From NCBI GenBank assembly GCA_018110855.1, contig JAGBFZ010000326.1, positions 1 to 8,258 of the forward strand: a stretch of 8,258 nucleotides of DNA, read 5' to 3'. This document shows positions 5,089 to 8,258 of the stretch, piece by piece. The first letter of the stretch is position 1. Each line of letters opens with the position of its first letter. Source of the stretch: Oscillospiraceae bacterium (GTDB taxonomy: Bacteria; Bacillota; Clostridia; Oscillospirales; Ruminococcaceae). A program made the position numbers and the translations under genes. Below the pieces are notes generated by a model that saw nothing but the letters and a program-made list of their open reading frames with translations, had not been told where the DNA came from and did not search any database.

Positions 5089-6255
5089 ATGAATTTACAA
5101 AAACTCTTATCCCTCATATGCGCAGCGGGCATGACTCTCAGCATGACCGCCTGCACAGGCGAAAAAGCTCCTGCTGCCGAAGCGGAGCCGTCAGTAAAGA
5201 CCTTCGTTCCGTCAGCCGAAAACGTAAAGCCGCTGGGCAGAACCATGCTCACCGAGGATATGCTCTGGCTTGCATTTTCAGGCTCGGGAGCCGAATTCAA
5301 CTTTAACGGCACAAAAGCGGAGGTAGTAATCGCAGGGGATGACAACGCCGAAAAGCCCGATAATACGGACAATCAGGCAAGAATAGCCATCTATGTGAAC
5401 GGCGAAAGAGTGGTCGATGATATGATAGACCACGCCGAGGAGACCTATACCGTCTTTGAAAGCGATACCCCTGCCGACTGCGATATCAGGATAATTAAGC
5501 TCTCCGAAACAGCAATGTCCACCTGTGCAGTGAAGTCTGTTACAGTCGAGGGCGGAGATATAAAGCCCGCAGAGAAAAAGGAGCATTTCATAGAATTTGT
5601 GGGAGACTCCATCACCTGCGGCTATGGCGTTGACGATGAGAACAGGGATCACCACTTCTCCACAACCACCGAGGATGTGACAAAGACCTATGCCTATAAG
5701 ACCGCCCAGAATCTGAACGCCGACCACAGCATGGTTTCCATCAGCGGCTACGGAATCATCTCGGGATATTCCGACGGCAAGAAGAAGGTGGCAAATCAGA
5801 CCATTCCCCGTTATTACGATAAGCTGGGCTTCTCCTATGCAGGCTTCAGGGGCAAGACCGCCAATACCGCTGAGTGGGATTTCACAGGCTACACCCCCGA
5901 TGTTATCGTGGTAAATCTGGGCACCAACGACAGCTCCTACACCAAGAATATCGAGGAAAGAACAGCGGAATACACCGAAGCATATGCAGAATTTTTAAAG
6001 GATATCCGCTCCCATAACCCCGAGGCTCAGATAATATGCACCCTTGGCATAATGGGAAATGAGCTTTACCCCTTTGTTGAAAAGGCAGTGGAGAATTATT
6101 CCGCCGAAACGGGAGATACTAAGGTAACAGCAATGTCCTTTGATGTTCAGAGCCCCGATGACGGCTATGCGGCAGACTGGCATCCCACCGAAGCGACCCA
6201 CACCAAGGCAGCAGAAAAGCTCACCTCTCAGATAAAGGAAACCATGGGCTGGTAA
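5089..6255 (+). CDS. Lipoprotein SGNH-fold acetyl esterase, carbohydrate esterase family 2 type
   Basis: A 388-residue extracellular esterase, expected to remove acetyl groups from plant polysaccharides such as xylan or glucomannan. The leader has a hydrophobic core and lipobox MTAC (cysteine 22). An N-terminal beta domain follows: GRTMLTEDMLWLAFSGSG, FNFNGTKAEV and IAIYVNGERV at about 45-150, as in CE2 enzymes. The SGNH catalytic domain starts near residue 168. Its nucleophile block is FVGDSITCGYG (S174), its GxND block is NLGTNDSS (N280) and its last block is ADWHPTEATH (D363, H365). The order and size match CE2. An in-frame ATG at 5050 was rejected because it precedes the predicted transcription start and would disrupt the signal peptide; AAAGGA lies 11 nt before 5089. 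The gene is monocistronic, with no other carbohydrate gene nearby. Fold and family are well supported; the natural substrate is not shown. Confidence 0.92.
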   Translation: MNLQKLLSLICAAGMTLSMTACTGEKAPAAEAEPSVKTFVPSAENVKPLGRTMLTEDMLWLAFSGSGAEFNFNGTKAEVVIAGDDNAEKPDNTDNQARIAIYVNGERVVDDMIDHAEETYTVFESDTPADCDIRIIKLSETAMSTCAVKSVTVEGGDIKPAEKKEHFIEFVGDSITCGYGVDDENRDHHFSTTTEDVTKTYAYKTAQNLNADHSMVSISGYGIISGYSDGKKKVANQTIPRYYDKLGFSYAGFRGKTANTAEWDFTGYTPDVIVVNLGTNDSSYTKNIEERTAEYTEAYAEFLKDIRSHNPEAQIICTLGIMGNELYPFVEKAVENYSAETGDTKVTAMSFDVQSPDDGYAADWHPTEATHTKAAEKLTSQIKETMGW

Positions 6256-6266
6256 TATATTTTATC

Positions 6267-6299
6267 ACAGGTCAGCTGCCATAAGGATAGCTGACCTGT
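6267..6299 (+). terminator. Strong inverted repeat after the esterase gene, probable terminator
   Basis: ACAGGTCAGCT (6267-6277) and AGCTGACCTGT (6289-6299) form a perfect 11-bp stem with an 11-nt loop, 11 bp after the esterase stop codon. The following ATTATTATGG is only moderately U-rich, so termination may be partial. The minus-strand side has no U tract. Confidence 0.7.
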
Positions 6300-6355
6300 A
6301 TTATTATGGATATGCAATGCATTTTCCGCAACTTTTCACAAAAAATACACAAACC

Positions 6356-6366
6356 TGTGCTATAAT
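6356..6366 (+). promoter_or_regulatory. Extended -10 promoter of the two-component operon
   Basis: TGTGCTATAAT contains a perfect -10 hexamer (6361-6366) with TG one base upstream. No good -35 sits at 17 bp; TTCACA at 6335-6340 is 20 bp away. The promoter may rely on the extended -10 or on an activator, possibly the regulator it drives. It lies about 50 bp before the response regulator start. Confidence 0.6.
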
Positions 6367-6416
6367 ACAGATAAATAAAAATATGACCCGCAAAAAAAGA
6401 GAAAGTTGGGATTATA

Positions 6417-7103
6417 ATGGAAAAAAACAGGATACTCATTGTGGACGACGAGAAAAACATCAGAAACGTTATCAGCGAATACGCAAAATTTGACGGCTTT
6501 GAGACAGTTGAAGCCGCAGACGGAATGGAAGCGGTGGAGATATGCCGCAAGGAGGACTTTGACCTTATTATAATGGATATAATGATGCCGAAGCTTGACG
6601 GCTACTCCGCAGTAAAGGAGATACGCAAGACCAAGCAGACCCCCGTTATCATGCTCTCTGCAAGAGGCGAGGAATATGACAAGCTCTTCGGCTTTGAGAT
6701 AGGCGTGGACGATTATGTTACAAAGCCCTTTTCACCAAAGGAGCTGCTTGCAAGGATAAGAGCCGTTATAAAGCGCAGCGCCCCCGCAGACTCTGCCGCA
6801 GACAAGCAGACCTTGATCTTTGAGGGACTGGAAATAGATATGTCCGGAAGAGTTGTGAAGGTAGACGGAGTACCCGCCGCCCTCACACCAAAGGAATACG
6901 ACCTTCTTTTCTATCTTGTGCGCAACAAAGGGATTGCCCTGTCAAGAGAAAAGCTGCTCGAAGAGGTCTGGGGCTATGATTTTTACGGCGATGACCGCAC
7001 TGTGGATACCCATATCAAAATGCTGAGAAATTCTCTGGGAGAATACCGCAAGTTCATAATCACACTTAGAGGAATGGGCTACAAGTTCGATGGCGGAAAG
7101 TAA
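6417..7103 (+). CDS. OmpR/PhoB-family response regulator
   Basis: A 228-residue two-component transcription factor. The receiver domain (about 5-118) shows ILIVDDE with acidic residues D10 and D11, phosphoacceptor D54 in IIMDIMMPKLDG, switch residue S81 in VIMLSARGEE, and K103 in DDYVTKPFSPKELLARI. A short linker (about 119-128) leads to a winged-helix DNA-binding domain (about 129-226). Its hallmarks are LTPKEYDLLFYLVRNKG, EEVWGYDF, RTVDTHIKMLRNSLG and the terminal RGMGYKF. All key phosphorylation residues are intact and the length is normal. The upstream ribosome binding site is weak (GAAAG...GGGA). The kinase gene starts 14 bp before its stop, so the two proteins form a cognate pair with coupled translation. 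The signal and targets are unknown; the esterase and the uptake locus are neighbours but not proven targets. Confidence 0.95.
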   Translation: MEKNRILIVDDEKNIRNVISEYAKFDGFETVEAADGMEAVEICRKEDFDLIIMDIMMPKLDGYSAVKEIRKTKQTPVIMLSARGEEYDKLFGFEIGVDDYVTKPFSPKELLARIRAVIKRSAPADSAADKQTLIFEGLEIDMSGRVVKVDGVPAALTPKEYDLLFYLVRNKGIALSREKLLEEVWGYDFYGDDRTVDTHIKMLRNSLGEYRKFIITLRGMGYKFDGGK

Positions 7104-8258
7104 AAAGCAGGCTCTGCTCAAAAGCGTTCACAGCATACGCTTTACGGTATGGATATATTTCGCCATTTTCATAATCAGTATCCTTGTGATGATATGGATA
7201 TCCTTCACATTCTCTCTGGAAGCCACCTACCGCACGGAAAAGACCAGCGATATAACATCTATCGCCAATTATATACTGAACCAATGGAGCGATGACGGCT
7301 TCACCACCGACTCTCTTGACAGGATAGCCCATGATAACGAGACCTGTGTTCTGATACAGGACCGCTACGGACTGAGCGTGTATTCCTATGATATCACTGA
7401 GAAAAACTGTCTTCTCCACAGCAAGGTAACATCCCTTGAAAAATACCGCAGGCTTGCGTATGAAAGCCCTACGGGGATATATTACGCAGAGGTAAAGAAC
7501 TCCCGATTTGAGAATAATACCTTGATATTTGCCATGCTTATCGGAACAAAGGAAAAGCCTTCGGGATATCTGTTTCTTAATACATCTCTTGAGCCGCTGG
7601 AATCCACCGTTGATATCCTCAAGGTGCAGATGCTTCAGGTAAGCCTTGCCATGCTGGTGCTTGCCTTCGGAATATCCATATTCCTGTCAAGGCTTGTGTC
7701 AACGCCCATAGTCCGCATAACCCGCTCTGCGGAAAAGCTGGCGCAGGGAGATTACAATGTTAAATTCAACGGCAGAGGCTATACCGAGACCGAGCAGCTT
7801 GCCGATACGATGAACTATGCATCAAATGAGATAACCAAGATCGACACCATGCGCCGGGACCTCATGGCAAACATCTCCCACGATCTCCGCACTCCCCTTA
7901 CAATGGTAAAGGCGTATGCGGAAATGATACGGGACCTGTCTGGAGACGACCCCGAAAAAAGAGCGGAGCATTTAGGGATAATCATCGAGGAAAGCGACCG
8001 CCTTGCCGCTCTTGTAAATGATATCATGGACCTTACCAAGCTTGAAAACGGCAGCGCAGAGCTTAATAAGGAGCCGTTCTGCGTGGGCAGCCGACTGAAA
8101 GAGATAATGACAAGATATACGCTTCTGTCCGAGCGTGACGGCTATAAATTCTACGTCAGTGCAGACGAGGAAGCATGGGGCGAGGCAGACCTTATCAAAT
8201 TCGACCAGATAATCTACAATCTTGTGAATAACGCCGTAAACTACTCAGGCGAGGAAAG
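7090..8258 (+). CDS. Sensor histidine kinase, HAMP type (C-terminal end missing)
   Basis: Membrane sensor that should phosphorylate the adjoining response regulator. The 389 visible codons begin at ATG 7090, inside the end of the regulator gene in another frame; only a weak AGAGGA lies upstream. Transmembrane helix 1 spans about residues 18-41 (IYFAIFIISILVMIWISF). An extracytoplasmic sensor region covers about 42-178 with no recognised motif. Helix 2 spans about 181-199, followed by a HAMP domain (about 200-252: LSRLVSTPIVRIT, AEKLAQGDYNV). The H-box is LMANISHDLRTPLTMVKAYAE with phosphoacceptor H264; the N-box NLVNNAVNYS begins at N377. The frame is open at the window end, so the G boxes of the ATPase domain are outside. 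The architecture is the common prototypical class; the stimulus is unknown. Confidence 0.95.
   Translation, partial: MAESKKQALLKSVHSIRFTVWIYFAIFIISILVMIWISFTFSLEATYRTEKTSDITSIANYILNQWSDDGFTTDSLDRIAHDNETCVLIQDRYGLSVYSYDITEKNCLLHSKVTSLEKYRRLAYESPTGIYYAEVKNSRFENNTLIFAMLIGTKEKPSGYLFLNTSLEPLESTVDILKVQMLQVSLAMLVLAFGISIFLSRLVSTPIVRITRSAEKLAQGDYNVKFNGRGYTETEQLADTMNYASNEITKIDTMRRDLMANISHDLRTPLTMVKAYAEMIRDLSGDDPEKRAEHLGIIIEESDRLAALVNDIMDLTKLENGSAELNKEPFCVGSRLKEIMTRYTLLSERDGYKFYVSADEEAWGEADLIKFDQIIYNLVNNAVNYSGEE

Noticed and set aside
5278..5727. 149-codon minus-strand open frame inside the esterase gene
   Set aside because: It is the antisense shadow of the conserved GDSIT region of the esterase and has no ribosome binding site.
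6383..6480. Short open frame starting just downstream of the two-component promoter (MTRKKRESW...), considered as a leader peptide
   Set aside because: It overlaps the response regulator start in another frame, lacks a ribosome binding site, and shows no leader-peptide codon bias.
1..8258. CRISPR arrays, tRNA or rRNA genes, insertion sequences, phage attachment sites
   Set aside because: No spaced direct repeats, cloverleaf patterns, transposase or integrase frames, or terminal inverted repeats were seen on either strand.

Overview
The window looks like chromosomal DNA from an anaerobic, gut- or rumen-type Firmicute of the Ruminococcus/Oscillospiraceae kind. This is inferred from Gram-positive features: lipobox leaders on four proteins, AGGAGG-type ribosome binding sites, sigma-A-like promoters with extended -10 elements, a cobalamin riboswitch that appears to act through a terminator, and a CE2-type carbohydrate esterase. 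No rRNA, tRNA, CRISPR array, transposase or integrase gene is visible.

Left part (1-4132, minus strand, reading right to left): a metal/tetrapyrrole uptake locus. A promoter (4105-4132) starts a long leader with a cobalamin riboswitch (3848-4061), an extra branched structured segment (3743-3847), an intrinsic terminator (3704-3735) and a hairpin that contains the Shine-Dalgarno sequence (3676-3696). The first gene encodes a CbiK-type sirohydrochlorin cobaltochelatase that carries a lipoprotein signal peptide and a long acidic linker, so it should work outside the membrane. After a gap holding a near-consensus second promoter and a 5'-terminal hairpin come a lipoprotein with two related NEAT-like beta domains, a lipoprotein solute-binding protein of the FecB/BtuF type, and the N-terminal part of a FecCD/BtuC-type permease that runs off the left edge. 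The last three genes are tightly packed (4-bp overlap, then 24 bp). The permease's ATPase partner is not visible and probably lies beyond the edge.

Middle part (4209-6299): a DnaQ-like DEDDh 3'-5' exonuclease on the minus strand, with its own terminator and promoter, lies divergent to a lipoprotein acetyl esterase of the SGNH/CE2 type on the plus strand. The two promoters lie back to back at 4942-5049. The esterase is followed by a strong inverted repeat.

Right part (6356-8258, plus strand): an OmpR/PhoB-type response regulator overlaps by 14 bp a membrane sensor histidine kinase, which is cut off by the window end inside its ATPase domain.

The best candidate for an under-described system is the uptake locus. 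A cobalamin-responsive RNA controls a surface-anchored chelatase, next to a tandem NEAT-like lipoprotein and an ABC importer. This suggests that a tetrapyrrole or its metal is captured and handled on the outer face of the membrane before import. The substrate (cobalt, corrinoid, heme or iron) cannot be settled from sequence alone.
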